Made by a program: the position numbers and the translations under genes. The notes beneath the pieces are model-generated. The model worked only from the letters and a program-made list of their open reading frames with translations, made no database searches and was not told the origin of the DNA. From Desulfomicrobium escambiense DSM 10707 (GTDB lineage: Bacteria > Desulfobacterota > Desulfovibrionia > Desulfovibrionales > Desulfomicrobiaceae), in assembly GCF_000428825.1 (NCBI RefSeq), contig NZ_AUAR01000005.1, positions 124,001 to 188,000 of the forward strand: a stretch of 64,000 bases of DNA. Reading direction: 5' to 3'. This document shows, piece after piece, positions 15,834 to 26,095 of the stretch (its first letter is position 1; every line of letters begins with the position of its first letter).

Positions 15834-16382
15834 ATGAAAATACTGGTTCACATGTGCTGTGGGCCGTGCGCCATCACGCCTGTCCTGGCCCTCCTCGAGG
15901 CCGGGGCTGGCGTGACCGGCCTGTACTACAACCCCAACATCCACCCCCTGCAGGAATACCTGCGCCGTCGCGAGGGGGTGGCCCAGGTGGCCGAGCGTCT
16001 CGGCATTCCGGTCATCTTCAAGGACGACGAGTACGACCCGCAGGCGTATTTCCGGGCCGTGACCTTCCGCGAACCCAACCGCTGCGCCCCGTGCTATGCC
16101 CTGCGCCTGGAGCGGACCCTGTCCATCGCCCGGCGCGGCGGGTTCGACGCCTTCACGACCACGCTCCTCTACAGCAAGTTCCAGAAGCATGAGCAGATAC
16201 GGACCATGGGGCAAGATCTGGCCCAGGGAGCCGGCGTGGCGTTTCATTACGAGGATTTCAGGGCGGGGTGGTCCGAAGGCATCGCCCTGTCGAAGGAGTG
16301 GGGAGTCTACCGCCAGCAGTACTGCGGGTGCCTGTACAGCGAGTTCGAGCGGTATTCCTCCGAACTGCGCACGCGCGCCTGA
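15834..16382 (+). CDS. queH: Epoxyqueuosine reductase QueH
   Basis: A 182-aa QueH (formerly DUF208), the last step of queuosine tRNA modification in organisms lacking QueG. Conserved Cys motifs are MCCGPCAI (residues 7-14) and RCAPCYALRLERT, which bind the iron-sulfur cluster and a metal. Other family blocks are LYYNPNIHPLQEYLRR, YSKFQKHEQI and YRQQYCGCLYSE. It starts eight bases after the ribonuclease gene and ends three bases before hemW. Confidence 0.93.
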   Translation: MKILVHMCCGPCAITPVLALLEAGAGVTGLYYNPNIHPLQEYLRRREGVAQVAERLGIPVIFKDDEYDPQAYFRAVTFREPNRCAPCYALRLERTLSIARRGGFDAFTTTLLYSKFQKHEQIRTMGQDLAQGAGVAFHYEDFRAGWSEGIALSKEWGVYRQQYCGCLYSEFERYSSELRTRA

Positions 16383-16385
16383 TTC

Positions 16386-17555
16386 ATGCTGCTCTACGTT
16401 CATGTACCCTTCTGCGTGCGCAAGTGCGGGTACTGTGCCTTTCACTCCGGGCCATTTTCTGCGCCCGAGGCGGAGCGTTATGTGGAGCTCGTGCTGCGCG
16501 AACTGGACTGCCGGGGAAAGGCCCTTGGGCGGCGCGCGGTGGAGACGGTCTACATCGGCGGCGGGACACCCTCCCTGCTGACCCCGGCGCAGATCGGGGC
16601 CATCCTTGAAGGTGCGGCTGCGCGCTTCGACTTGGAAGCGGGGGCCGAGATCACCCTGGAGGCCAACCCCGAGTCGGCCTTGAAGACCGGCTTTCTGGTC
16701 GCGGTGCGGGCCTTGGGCGTCAATCGCCTGAGCCTCGGCGTGCAGAGCCTGCGGGACGACCTGCTGGCCACACTCGGCCGAGCCCACGACGCCGCACGGG
16801 CCCGCCTGGCGGCGCGGGCGGCGCGCGAGGCGGGGTTTTCGAACCTGAGCCTGGACATGATCTGGGGGCTGCCCGGTCAGGACGTGTCCGCGTGGCTCGC
16901 GGACCTGGCCGGCATCGTGGCGCTGGCCCCGGAACACGTCTCCTGTTATGGCCTGAGCCTGGAGGAGGGCGCGCCGCTGGCCGAGGCCGTCGACGCCGGG
17001 GGGCTGTCCCTGCCCGACGAGGAGGAGGGGGCCCGCATGTATTTGGAAGGGTCGGCGTATCTCGAATCCGAAGGGTTCGGGCATTACGAGATCTCGAACT
17101 ACGCCCGGCCCGGCCGCGAGAGCCGGCACAACAGGGGGTACTGGTCCGGCCGGGACTACCTGGGTCTGGGCCCGGCAGCCGTGTCCACCCTGGGCGGGCG
17201 GCGCTGGGCGAACCCGGCCGGTCTCGACGAGTACGCCCGCACGGCGGCCATTGGCGCCGAAAGGGAAGGGACGGAGATCCTGACCGCCGATGTGCGGCGG
17301 CAGGAAATGGTCATGCTGGCCTTGCGCACGAGGGACGGCCTGGACCTGCAAGAATTCATGGCAGCGACCGGAATTGAGTTTCCGCGGCGCGACCCGGCTG
17401 TCGAGCGGCTTCGCTCCAGCGGGCTGGTCCGCCTCGGCGCTGGTCGCCTTCAACTGACACGCGAGGGCATGCTGGTCAGCAACTCCGTCATCGAGCTGGT
17501 GCTCGGAGTCCTGGACCGCACGCCCGCATCAACCGCGCAGGAATCGTATGACTGA
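16386..17555 (+). CDS. hemW: Radical SAM family haem chaperone HemW
   Basis: A 389-aa protein of the HemN/HemW radical SAM family. The cluster motif CVRKCGYC (CX3CX2C) is near residue 10, followed by AF. GGGTPSLL and LSLGVQSL are the SAM-binding and core motifs, and NLSLDMIWGLPGQ is typical. HemW is a haem-trafficking protein and not coproporphyrinogen oxidase, although older annotation uses that name. Its end overlaps the helicase start by eight bases. Confidence 0.9.
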   Translation: MLLYVHVPFCVRKCGYCAFHSGPFSAPEAERYVELVLRELDCRGKALGRRAVETVYIGGGTPSLLTPAQIGAILEGAAARFDLEAGAEITLEANPESALKTGFLVAVRALGVNRLSLGVQSLRDDLLATLGRAHDAARARLAARAAREAGFSNLSLDMIWGLPGQDVSAWLADLAGIVALAPEHVSCYGLSLEEGAPLAEAVDAGGLSLPDEEEGARMYLEGSAYLESEGFGHYEISNYARPGRESRHNRGYWSGRDYLGLGPAAVSTLGGRRWANPAGLDEYARTAAIGAEREGTEILTADVRRQEMVMLALRTRDGLDLQEFMAATGIEFPRRDPAVERLRSSGLVRLGAGRLQLTREGMLVSNSVIELVLGVLDRTPASTAQESYD

Positions 17556-19554
17556 CAACACAGAATTTGGTGAGACCCCGAACGGGACATCCCAAAACGA
17601 GAATTTCGAAGCACAGGCATTCACCATGGCAGACCTGCCGCCCGTCCTGCGGGCCGCATCGCTGCGCCTGAACTGGACCGAGCTCATGCCGGTCCAGACC
17701 CAGACCATCCCGCTCATGCTGGAGGGGCTCGACGTCATGGTCCAGTCCCAGACCGGCAGCGGCAAAACCGGCGCCTTTCTGCTACCGACTCTGAACCGCA
17801 TCGATACGGCCTTAGGCGCGCCCCAGGCCATGGTCCTGGTCCCGACCCGCGAGCTGGCCGTGCAGGTCACGCGCGACGCCGAGGAACTGGGCCGGGAGTG
17901 CGGCGTGCGGCCCGTGTCCATCTACGGCGGCGTGGGCTACAAGGGCCAGATCCAGGGACTGGAGAGCGGGGCCCAACTGGTCATCGGCACGCCGGGCCGC
18001 ATTCTCGACCATCTGCTCAAAGGCACCCTCAACCTGGACCGGCTGAAGGTCATGATCTTCGACGAGGCCGACCGCATGCTGTCCATGGGTTTCTACCCGG
18101 ACATGAAGCAGCTGCAGCGCTACCTGCCGCGCGGCTTGCAGTCGGCCATGTTCTCGGCCACCTACCCCGGCCACGTGAAGCGTCTGGCCCAGCAGTTCCT
18201 GAAGGACCCGGTCTTCGTCTCCCTGAGTCAGGAGCACGTCCACGTCAGCGAGGTGCTGCACGTGGTCTACAAGGTGCCGGCCATGCAGAAGAGCCGCATC
18301 CTGGTCAAGATCATCGAGCAGGAGAACCCGGCCTCGGCCATCATCTTCTGCAACACCAAGGCAGACGTGCACTTCGTGGCCACGGTCCTGCGCCGTTTCG
18401 GCTACGACGTGGGCGAGATCAGCGCCGACCTGACCCAGGCCGCCCGCGAGGAGGTCCTGGAGAAGCTGCGCCTGAACAAGCTCAAGTTCCTGGTGGCCAC
18501 GGACGTGGCCGCGCGCGGCATCGACATCCATGAGCTGTCCCACGTCTTCCAGTACCAGCCGCCCCAGGACCACGAGGCCTACGTGCACCGCACGGGACGC
18601 ACGGGCAGGGCCGGGGCGGCGGGCGTGGCCATCTCGTTCGTCTCGGGCATGGAGGAGATCGAACTCGAGCAGATCGCCAAGAAGTTCTCCATCCCCATGG
18701 TCGAGCACCAGGTCCCGGCCGACGAGGAACTGGAGACGCTCATTTCCCAGCGCGCGGTCTTCCTGCTGGAGTCTCGCCTGCGCAAGGCCGACAACATCCA
18801 GAAGGAACGCATGCAGCGCTTCATGCGCACCGTGGGCGAACTGGCGACCAATGACGATTCCCGTGCCCTGCTGGCCATGCTCGTGGACGAGTTCTACCAA
18901 GCCACGTTCCATGCACCGCTGGAGCAGCCGTCGGAGAAAATGGTCGACATGGTCCGCCCGGTGCCCATCGAGGTCCGCCAGGCGGCCCCGGTCGAGGGCG
19001 GCCGGGCCGAGGGCGAGAAGCGCCGCCGCAAGCGTTCCCGCAAGAAGCCGGGCAACGGAGGCGAGGCGCGAGAACAGGAGCGGACCGATGCTTCTTTGAC
19101 GTCGCAGGAAGAGGACGCATACGTCTCCGCACCCGAGGCGGCGGCCGCTCCGCAGGCGGAAGCTCCACTGCCGCAGCGTGATGCGGCCCCGGCTGTGGAG
19201 CTCGACCGCGAAGAGCCGGAAGACGAAGAGCTGACTCCGCTCGAAGAGGTTTCTGGCGGCAGTCCTGCGGAAGCGGTGGATGGCCAGCCTGCGACCGCGC
19301 CGAAGAAGCGTCGTCGCCGCCGCCCGCGGAAATCCTCTGCCCAGAAGGCCGAAGGGGCCCGTGACGGCGGAGCCGAGCAGGCGCCTGCCGAGGCCCGTCC
19401 CGCGGCGCGCAAGGAGCCTGCGGAGCCGCGTTCGGCGGAGGACGCGCCAGCGCCCAAGGGAGCGGGCAATGACCGGGGCCGTTCCCGGGGCAGGAAGCCT
19501 GCGGACCAGCCGGCCGAGCCTGCGAAGCCCAAGAAGAAGATATTCCTCGAATGA
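17548..19554 (+). CDS. DEAD-box ATP-dependent RNA helicase with long basic/acidic tail
   Basis: A 668-aa DEAD-box helicase. Core motifs are intact: Q-motif region LNWTELMPVQTQTIP, motif I SQTGSGKTGAF, Ia PTRELAVQ, DEAD in IFDEADRM, SAT in MFSATYPG, and motif VI YVHRTGRTGRAG. After about residue 485 comes a low-complexity tail with two Arg/Lys clusters (KRRRKRSRKK and KKRRRRRPRK) separated by Ala/Glu/Pro-rich sequence. Such tails often bind RNA or partner proteins. It closes the operon that starts with RNase E/G; a role in RNA unwinding during decay or ribosome assembly is inferred. Confidence 0.93.
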   Translation: MTDNTEFGETPNGTSQNENFEAQAFTMADLPPVLRAASLRLNWTELMPVQTQTIPLMLEGLDVMVQSQTGSGKTGAFLLPTLNRIDTALGAPQAMVLVPTRELAVQVTRDAEELGRECGVRPVSIYGGVGYKGQIQGLESGAQLVIGTPGRILDHLLKGTLNLDRLKVMIFDEADRMLSMGFYPDMKQLQRYLPRGLQSAMFSATYPGHVKRLAQQFLKDPVFVSLSQEHVHVSEVLHVVYKVPAMQKSRILVKIIEQENPASAIIFCNTKADVHFVATVLRRFGYDVGEISADLTQAAREEVLEKLRLNKLKFLVATDVAARGIDIHELSHVFQYQPPQDHEAYVHRTGRTGRAGAAGVAISFVSGMEEIELEQIAKKFSIPMVEHQVPADEELETLISQRAVFLLESRLRKADNIQKERMQRFMRTVGELATNDDSRALLAMLVDEFYQATFHAPLEQPSEKMVDMVRPVPIEVRQAAPVEGGRAEGEKRRRKRSRKKPGNGGEAREQERTDASLTSQEEDAYVSAPEAAAAPQAEAPLPQRDAAPAVELDREEPEDEELTPLEEVSGGSPAEAVDGQPATAPKKRRRRRPRKSSAQKAEGARDGGAEQAPAEARPAARKEPAEPRSAEDAPAPKGAGNDRGRSRGRKPADQPAEPAKPKKKIFLE

Positions 19555-19561
19555 GCACAAG

Positions 19562-19584
19562 CCCCGGCCTCGCCGGGGTTTTTT
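19562..19584 (+). terminator. Rho-independent terminator of the rng-helicase operon
   Basis: CCCCGGC-CTC-GCCGGGG (19562-19578) is followed by six T, eight bases after the helicase stop. Confidence 0.93.
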
Positions 19585-19762
19585 GTTCAGGGCACATGCC
19601 GTGAGGACGGGGCTGCCGTCGGCCGGATTCCGGTGATTGCTGCTTTGCGGTCGACGGGAAGGTTGAATTCGCGTAGGTGAAATGGTGCAGCCCCGCACTG
19701 AAAAATCGAGGCCGGTTTCATTTCATCCCGGGAAAGGGATCCGCTGCGGGACAGGAGGCAAC

Positions 19763-20137
19763 ATGACACACGAACGACGCACGAGAAGCCGCGTCAACCT
19801 GGAATTTCCCCTGACCATCGCCTTCGAGGGCAAGCGCGTCCGGGGGCGGGTCCATGACTTGAGCCTCAAGGGGCTGTCCTGCTCCACGGAGGAGTGGATT
19901 CTGCCCGGCAAGGAGTGCGAGGTGACCCTGGAACTGGAATCGGGGCTGCGAATGCACATCCACGGCCGCATCATCCGGGCCGGCCAGGACGGGGCCATAG
20001 ACTTCCTGCGCATGGACGAGACGAGCTTCAGTCACCTGCGCAACCTCGTCAGGCTCTACGCCGAGGATGCGGACGTCGTGGACGAGGAACTGCGCCGTCC
20101 GGCGTTCACTCCAGAGGGCGGGCCTTTTCCAGAGTGA
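19763..20137 (+). CDS. PilZ-domain protein, probable c-di-GMP receptor
   Basis: A 124-aa single-domain PilZ protein. The c-di-GMP-binding motifs are present: ERRTRSRVNLEFP (RxxxR, residues 4-16) and HDLSLKGLSC (DxSxxG, about 32-41). PilZ proteins bind cyclic di-GMP and alter motility, secretion or transcription. I chose ATG 19763 because AGGAGG lies upstream; the in-frame ATG at 19682 has no site. The last 32 bases overlap the 3' end of the convergent ogt gene. The 178 bases upstream hold no other gene that I can see. Confidence 0.88.
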   Translation: MTHERRTRSRVNLEFPLTIAFEGKRVRGRVHDLSLKGLSCSTEEWILPGKECEVTLELESGLRMHIHGRIIRAGQDGAIDFLRMDETSFSHLRNLVRLYAEDADVVDEELRRPAFTPEGGPFPE

Positions 20138-20585
20138 GCAGGGTCTGTTTCAGGGGCAGACCGGGACCGAACCCGCCCAGCCCCAGGTCCGCGGCCAGGA
20201 CGCGATGGCATGGGTACAGCAGCGGCCAGGGGTTGCGGGCCATGACGCTGCCGACGGCCCGGGCCGCGCGTGGCGAGCCGCACATGGCGGCCAGCTGTCC
20301 GTAGGTGGTGAAGGCCCCGCGGGGCACGCGGCGGCGCAGGTTGTCCAGGACCAGGATCGAAAAGGCCGAAAGCCCGTTCCAGTTCATGGGCAGCTCCGGC
20401 CAGACATCCTCTTCCAGAAGTCCGTAATCCGCGACGATCCGCGCCAGTTCCGCCCCGAACGGTGAGCGCGGCGGGGTGGCCGGCCTGCGGTCGCCGCTCA
20501 GGTCGATGGCCGTCAGCAGGCCGTCCCGCCAGTGAAACGTGGCCGAAAACCAGTCGTTGGTGAAGGTCTCCGCGGTCGTATTCAT
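20106..20585 (-). CDS. ogt: Methylated-DNA--[protein]-cysteine S-methyltransferase (Ogt-type)
   Basis: A 159-aa suicide alkyltransferase that repairs O6-alkylguanine by moving the alkyl group to its own Cys. The active site is LLYPCHRVL near residue 122. The DNA-binding helix carries the Arg finger (RAVGSVMARNP) and GFGPGLPLKQTLLTLE ends the domain. The N-terminal ribonuclease-H-like part is short. ATG 20583-20585 has GGGAGGA upstream. It lies two bases after the radical SAM gene, so the pair is cotranscribed. Confidence 0.92.
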   Translation of the reverse strand: MNTTAETFTNDWFSATFHWRDGLLTAIDLSGDRRPATPPRSPFGAELARIVADYGLLEEDVWPELPMNWNGLSAFSILVLDNLRRRVPRGAFTTYGQLAAMCGSPRAARAVGSVMARNPWPLLYPCHRVLAADLGLGGFGPGLPLKQTLLTLEKARPLE

Positions 20586-20587
20586 GC

Positions 20588-21535
20588 TTATTTTCCTCCC
20601 TCGGGATTGAACCATTGCGGCAGTGGAAAGCCCAGCGCCTTGCCCTGCCAGGTATCCTCGTGCGCGAGCAGCCTCCTGGCGGCGTCGAGATATCCGGCCT
20701 TGTCCAAGGCCCAGTCCGGGGCAACCAACTCGCCGGGGGCGGGGTCGCCGCCGAGCCGGTGCACCACGATTTCCGGCCGCAGCAGGGCAAGCCCCCGCAC
20801 CAGCCAGCGCATGGACTCCTCCTTCGTGAGAAGTTCCACGCGCCCTTCGCGCCAGTCCCGCGCCAATGCCGTGCCCCGGCAGATGTACAGATTGTGGAAT
20901 TTGACGCCGGCCACGGGCAGGCTGTTGACAACGGCCATGGTTTGTTCGAAGTCCGCCAGGGTTTCGCCGGGCAGACCGGTGATGACGTGGGCGCAGACCT
21001 TGATGTCCCTTTCCCCTGCCTCGCGCGCCCAGCGCATGAAGCAGGCCGCGTCGTGGCCCCGGTTGATGCGCCGCAGGGTGCGGTCGTGGGCCGACTGCAG
21101 CCCAAGGTCCAGCCAGACCTCCTCGAAGGGGGCAGCCCGCAGGACGTCCAGCTTTTCCTCGTCCAGGCAGTCCGGACGGGTGCCGATGGCGATGCCGAGG
21201 AGGTCGGGCAGCCCTTCAAGCTCCTGCATCATGGCCCGCAGCCGCGCGGCCGGTCCATAGGTGTTGGAGAAGGACTGGATGTAGCCCAGGAAGCGGATTC
21301 CCGCGCCTCTGGCCAGGATGCGTTCGCGGCCGGCCAGGTACTGCTCCGCAAGGGACATTGCGGCTGCCTGGCCCGTTCCGGAGCCCTTCTCGTTGCAGAA
21401 GGCGCATCCGCCGACGGAAATGCTGCCGTCGCGGTTGGGGCAGGAACTGCCTGCGTCCAGGGGGATCTTGCGGACCCGGCGCCCGAAACGTCGCCGGAAA
21501 TAGACCGAGAGGGAATGGAATCGGTTTGGTGACAT
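20588..21535 (-). CDS. Radical SAM protein, YhcC-like (TIGR01212 type)
   Basis: A 315-aa radical SAM protein. The cluster Cys occur in CPNRDGSISVGGCAFCN (about 32-48), the spacing typical of the YhcC/TIGR01212 family; other family blocks are FLGYIQSFSNTYG, IAIGTRPDCLD, VWLDLGLQSAHD and HVITGLPGET. The biochemical function of the family is not firmly established to my knowledge. Divergent from mreB. Confidence 0.88.
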   Translation of the reverse strand: MSPNRFHSLSVYFRRRFGRRVRKIPLDAGSSCPNRDGSISVGGCAFCNEKGSGTGQAAAMSLAEQYLAGRERILARGAGIRFLGYIQSFSNTYGPAARLRAMMQELEGLPDLLGIAIGTRPDCLDEEKLDVLRAAPFEEVWLDLGLQSAHDRTLRRINRGHDAACFMRWAREAGERDIKVCAHVITGLPGETLADFEQTMAVVNSLPVAGVKFHNLYICRGTALARDWREGRVELLTKEESMRWLVRGLALLRPEIVVHRLGGDPAPGELVAPDWALDKAGYLDAARRLLAHEDTWQGKALGFPLPQWFNPEGGK

Positions 21536-21628
21536 GCCTGGTATGATTGAAATTTGTCCCTTCCGGGGCGGTAGTTGCCTGCGCGGTGATCTTCTGGTAT
21601 TCAGCGCGGCTCATTACACGTCATTTTT

Positions 21629-21645
21629 CCGGCCCACCGGGCCGG
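21629..21645. other. Perfect hairpin in the mreB leader
   Basis: CCGGCCC-ACC-GGGCCGG is a perfect 7-bp stem with a 3-base loop, about 70 bases before the mreB start. There is no T tract after it on the plus strand and only A after it on the minus strand, so it is not a standard terminator. Its role is unknown; it could shape the mreB leader RNA. Confidence 0.5.
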
Positions 21646-21705
21646 TGTTCCGCCTTGGCATGTCCCGGAAGTGTCCGCGCGAGCGGACCATGCTGAACAT
21701 GATAA

Positions 21706-22758
<1,053 letters not shown>

Positions 22759-22762
22759 ACGT

Positions 22763-23800
22763 ATGTCGCCCCGTTTCAAATATCTGCTTCTGTTCTTCTT
22801 TCTTCCGCTTTTTCTCTACTTTTCCATGTACACGTGGAACTGGAAGACGGGGTATCTGGACCGGCTGGCCGCCATGGTCGGTCTGGATGTCGCCGGCTGG
22901 GCCATGACTCCGGGGCGTTGGCTGCAGAACAACGTCGATGAGTTCTGGTCGCGCTACGTCTATCTGGTTGGGGTGCGGCAGGAGAATGAGGACCTGACCC
23001 AGCGAGTCCGCGAACTGGAGCTTGAACTGGTCCGGCTCTCGGAAAAGGCCAAGTCGGCCGACCGCCTGACGTCGCTGCTGCGCTTCAGCCCCGAGGCCGG
23101 CTGGCAGACGCGCGGCGGCCGGGTCATCGGCCAGCGGCTCGGACCCAACGCCATCCTGGAGACGCTGCTCATCGACCTGGGCACGGTCCACGGTGTGCGG
23201 GCCAACGATCCGGTCATCTCGCCGCGCGGGGTGGTGGGGCGCATCGCCAAGCCCGGGCTGCATTTTTCCTCGGTCCTGCTCCTTTCGGATTCGACCAGCC
23301 GGATACCGGTCATCACCAGCGACGGGCGGGTCCCGGCCATTGTCCAGGGTCAGGGGCCGGGCGCGTTTCTTGAAGTCAAGTTCATCCCCCGCAACGATCC
23401 CGTCTCCCCGGGCGAAATCCTGATCAGCTCCGGGCAGGGCGGCGTTTTTCCCAAGGGAATCCCCGTGGCCCGCGTGGTCGAAGTGACCCCTGCCGACGTC
23501 TCCCTGTTCCAGAAGGTCTACGCCGAGCCGTTGCTGGCCCTGAGGTACTACGAAGAACTGCTGGTCCTGAGCCGCGCGGACGGGTACGATCCGGGACAGC
23601 CCGTAACCGCCGTCGGCGATGGGCAACCCGCGGCAAACAGTACCGCAGGTCCGGTCGATGCGACCGCCGGTTCGGCCAAGGCCGCTGCGAATTCGACCGG
23701 CGGCTCCCAGGGGCCGTCTGCGGCCAATGCGACGAAGCCGGCTGAACCAGGGACCGAGCCGTCCAAGCCAGCGCGCCATCCCGTGCGCAAGAGGTCGTGA
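22763..23800 (+). CDS. mreC: Rod shape-determining protein MreC
   Basis: A 345-aa bitopic membrane protein linking MreB to the periplasmic wall enzymes. One N-terminal membrane helix (about 5-22, LLLFFFLPLFLYFSMY) is followed by a coiled coil (about 70-105), then the beta-domains (RVIGQRLGPNAILETLLIDL; GVVGRIAKPGLHFSSVLLLSD). The last 70 residues are an Ala/Pro/Thr-rich, probably disordered tail ending in basic residues. Four bases after mreB and overlapping mreD (GTGA). Confidence 0.95.
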   Translation: MSPRFKYLLLFFFLPLFLYFSMYTWNWKTGYLDRLAAMVGLDVAGWAMTPGRWLQNNVDEFWSRYVYLVGVRQENEDLTQRVRELELELVRLSEKAKSADRLTSLLRFSPEAGWQTRGGRVIGQRLGPNAILETLLIDLGTVHGVRANDPVISPRGVVGRIAKPGLHFSSVLLLSDSTSRIPVITSDGRVPAIVQGQGPGAFLEVKFIPRNDPVSPGEILISSGQGGVFPKGIPVARVVEVTPADVSLFQKVYAEPLLALRYYEELLVLSRADGYDPGQPVTAVGDGQPAANSTAGPVDATAGSAKAAANSTGGSQGPSAANATKPAEPGTEPSKPARHPVRKRS

Positions 23801-24303
23801 GATTGTCCGCCACCCCTTACGGCCGGCGACGTCCGGGCCAGATGCCCGACCCGGTCTGGTGGGCGGGGTATCTCGTGCTCGCCCTCTGGGCCCAGGAAAT
23901 GTCCGGAGGGTTCGATTTTCTGACCCCCGGACTTCTCGTCTGCCTTCAGACCGGACGGTGGTGGACGGTGGGCTGGATGACCGTGCTGTGGACGCTCGTG
24001 CAGGAAGGGATCGGCAATCTGGCCTTCGGCGTGGCCGTGCTCTTCTACGCCGGGATGTTCGCCTTGTTTCTGCTCACCAAATGGCTGCTCGAGCCTGAAA
24101 ATCCGCTCTTCATCCTTCTTTTCTCCCTGGTGCTCTCCGTGTGGGCCTGGGCGGTCCTGAGCGGCGCCATCAGCTTCCAGGAAATCGGGGCGCGGATGCA
24201 TGCGCCCTGGCCGTGGATCGCAAAGCAGTGGCTGGCGTATGTGCTGTTCTGGGGCGGGATGCTGATCGCATACCGCAGGTGGGGCGGACATGGGCGCGTT
24301 TGA
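23797..24303 (+). CDS. mreD: Rod shape-determining protein MreD (putative)
   Basis: A 168-aa polytopic membrane protein with four to five hydrophobic segments. The assignment rests on position between mreC and mrdA, size and topology, because MreD sequences are poorly conserved. The GTG start overlaps the mreC stop, and the 3' end overlaps the start of the PBP2 gene by 14 bases. Confidence 0.8.
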   Translation: MRLSATPYGRRRPGQMPDPVWWAGYLVLALWAQEMSGGFDFLTPGLLVCLQTGRWWTVGWMTVLWTLVQEGIGNLAFGVAVLFYAGMFALFLLTKWLLEPENPLFILLFSLVLSVWAWAVLSGAISFQEIGARMHAPWPWIAKQWLAYVLFWGGMLIAYRRWGGHGRV

Positions 24304-26083
24304 CACCCCCGAAAGACCCCGGATTTTTTCCGGCCCCAACCTGCTGCTGATCTGCATCGTCCTGCTTTTTTGCGTTTTCGGCATCCGCCTGTGGTATCTG
24401 CAGATCTACAAGAACGATTTCTACACCAGCCGCGCCCAGGAAAACAGGACCCGGCAGAGCACAATGTTTTCGCCGCGCGGAATCATCCGCGACCGGGACG
24501 GCGTGCTTCTGGCAGAGAACACGCCTGCCTACGCCCTAGCCCTGGTCCGCGAGGATTGCCCGGACATCCCGAAGACCCTCGACCAGGTCAGCCGCTGGAC
24601 AGGTCAGCCGCGCGACGAGTTGGAGAAGGTCTTCGAGATCGGTCGAAAGCGGGTCAAGCACTTTGACGAGCAGGTCATCGTGCCCAACATCCCCTTCGAA
24701 CTCGTGGCCCTGGTCGAAGCGCACCGGCTGGACTGGCCGGGCCTGACCATCGCCGTGCGGCCGAAACGCTCGTACGCCTACGGCCCGACCCTGGCCCACG
24801 TTCTCGGCTACGTGGCCAGGGCCAACGAGGAGGAGCTCAACGACGACCCGGACCTGCAGCTCGGCGACGACGTCGGCAAGCAGGGTGTGGAGTACGTGCT
24901 GGAACGCCGGCTGCGCGGGGCCAAGGGGCTGGAGGAGTTCGAGGTCGATGCGTCGGGCCGTGTGCTGTCATCCAGGATCGTCACCCAGCCGGTCAAGGGC
25001 GAGGACCTGAGCCTGAGCGTCTCCCTGAGTCTGCAGGAAGTGGCGACCAAGGCCTTGGACGGTCGCGCGGGGTCCGTGGTGGCCCTGGACGCGGACACGG
25101 GTGAAATCCTCGCCCAGGTCAGTCTGCCCAGCTACGACCCCAACGAGTTCGTGGTCGGCATCAGCCACGCCAAGTGGAAGGAACTCCTCGAAGACCCGGA
25201 GCATCCCATGCAGAACCGTCCCGTGCAGAGCGCCTACCCGCCGGGTTCGGTCTTCAAGCTGGTCGTCGGCGGGCTGGCCCTGGAAAGCGGCTCGGTGACC
25301 CCGGCCACGACCGTGTTCTGCTCGGGCAGCTACAAACTCGGCGAGCGGTCCTTCCGGTGTTGGAACAAAGGCGGGCACGGGCTTGTCGATTTCAAGAAGT
25401 CGCTGCGTGAGTCCTGCGACGTATACTATTATCAACTCGGTGAACGCCTCGGCGTAAACGCCATCAGCGACTACGCGACACGCTGCGGTTTCGGTGTCAG
25501 GACCGGCGTCGAACTGCCGCACGAGCGGTCGGGAAACATGCCCACCGCCGAATGGAAGCTCAAGCGCTTCGGCGAGAAATGGCAGCGCGGCGAGACCCTG
25601 AACTATTCCATCGGCCAGGGGTACACCCAGACGACCCCGTTGCAGGTGGCCCGATTCGTGGCCGCGCTGGTCAACGGCGGGAAGCTCCTGCGGCCGACGC
25701 TGCTCGCCACGGCTTCGCCAGATGTCATCGGCGAGCTGCCCATGAAGGCCTCTACGCGCAAGCTCATCCTCGACGCCATGGTGGCCACGGTCGAGGAGGA
25801 CAGGGGCACCGCCCGCCTGCTGCGCCGTACGGGCATCCGCATCGGCGGAAAGACGGGCACGGCGCAGGTCGTCAAACTCATGGACAAGTACGAGAAGAAG
25901 AAAACCCAGGAGATCCCCTACAAATACAGGGATCATGCCTGGCTGGCGGGGTTCGCGGAAAAGGACGGGCGGCGGTATGTGGCCGTGGCCATGGTCGAGC
26001 ACGGCGGACACGGAGGCTCGGACGCCGGGCCTGTGGTCGCCGCGGTGTTCGACGCCCTTTTCGGCGTGCAGCAGGGGAATTGA
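24290..26083 (+). CDS. mrdA: Penicillin-binding protein 2 (elongation transpeptidase)
   Basis: A 597-aa class B PBP, the transpeptidase partner of RodA. One N-terminal membrane helix (about 18-38) is followed by the PBP dimer domain (SPRGIIRDRDGVLLAENTPAY) and the transpeptidase domain with the active SxxK (PPGSVFKLV), an SxD motif in the SCDVYYYQLG region and KTGTAQ. Overlaps mreD by 14 bases; rodA follows 12 bases later. Confidence 0.96.
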   Translation: MGAFDTPERPRIFSGPNLLLICIVLLFCVFGIRLWYLQIYKNDFYTSRAQENRTRQSTMFSPRGIIRDRDGVLLAENTPAYALALVREDCPDIPKTLDQVSRWTGQPRDELEKVFEIGRKRVKHFDEQVIVPNIPFELVALVEAHRLDWPGLTIAVRPKRSYAYGPTLAHVLGYVARANEEELNDDPDLQLGDDVGKQGVEYVLERRLRGAKGLEEFEVDASGRVLSSRIVTQPVKGEDLSLSVSLSLQEVATKALDGRAGSVVALDADTGEILAQVSLPSYDPNEFVVGISHAKWKELLEDPEHPMQNRPVQSAYPPGSVFKLVVGGLALESGSVTPATTVFCSGSYKLGERSFRCWNKGGHGLVDFKKSLRESCDVYYYQLGERLGVNAISDYATRCGFGVRTGVELPHERSGNMPTAEWKLKRFGEKWQRGETLNYSIGQGYTQTTPLQVARFVAALVNGGKLLRPTLLATASPDVIGELPMKASTRKLILDAMVATVEEDRGTARLLRRTGIRIGGKTGTAQVVKLMDKYEKKKTQEIPYKYRDHAWLAGFAEKDGRRYVAVAMVEHGGHGGSDAGPVVAAVFDALFGVQQGN

Positions 26084-26095
26084 GGGGAGACGCAC

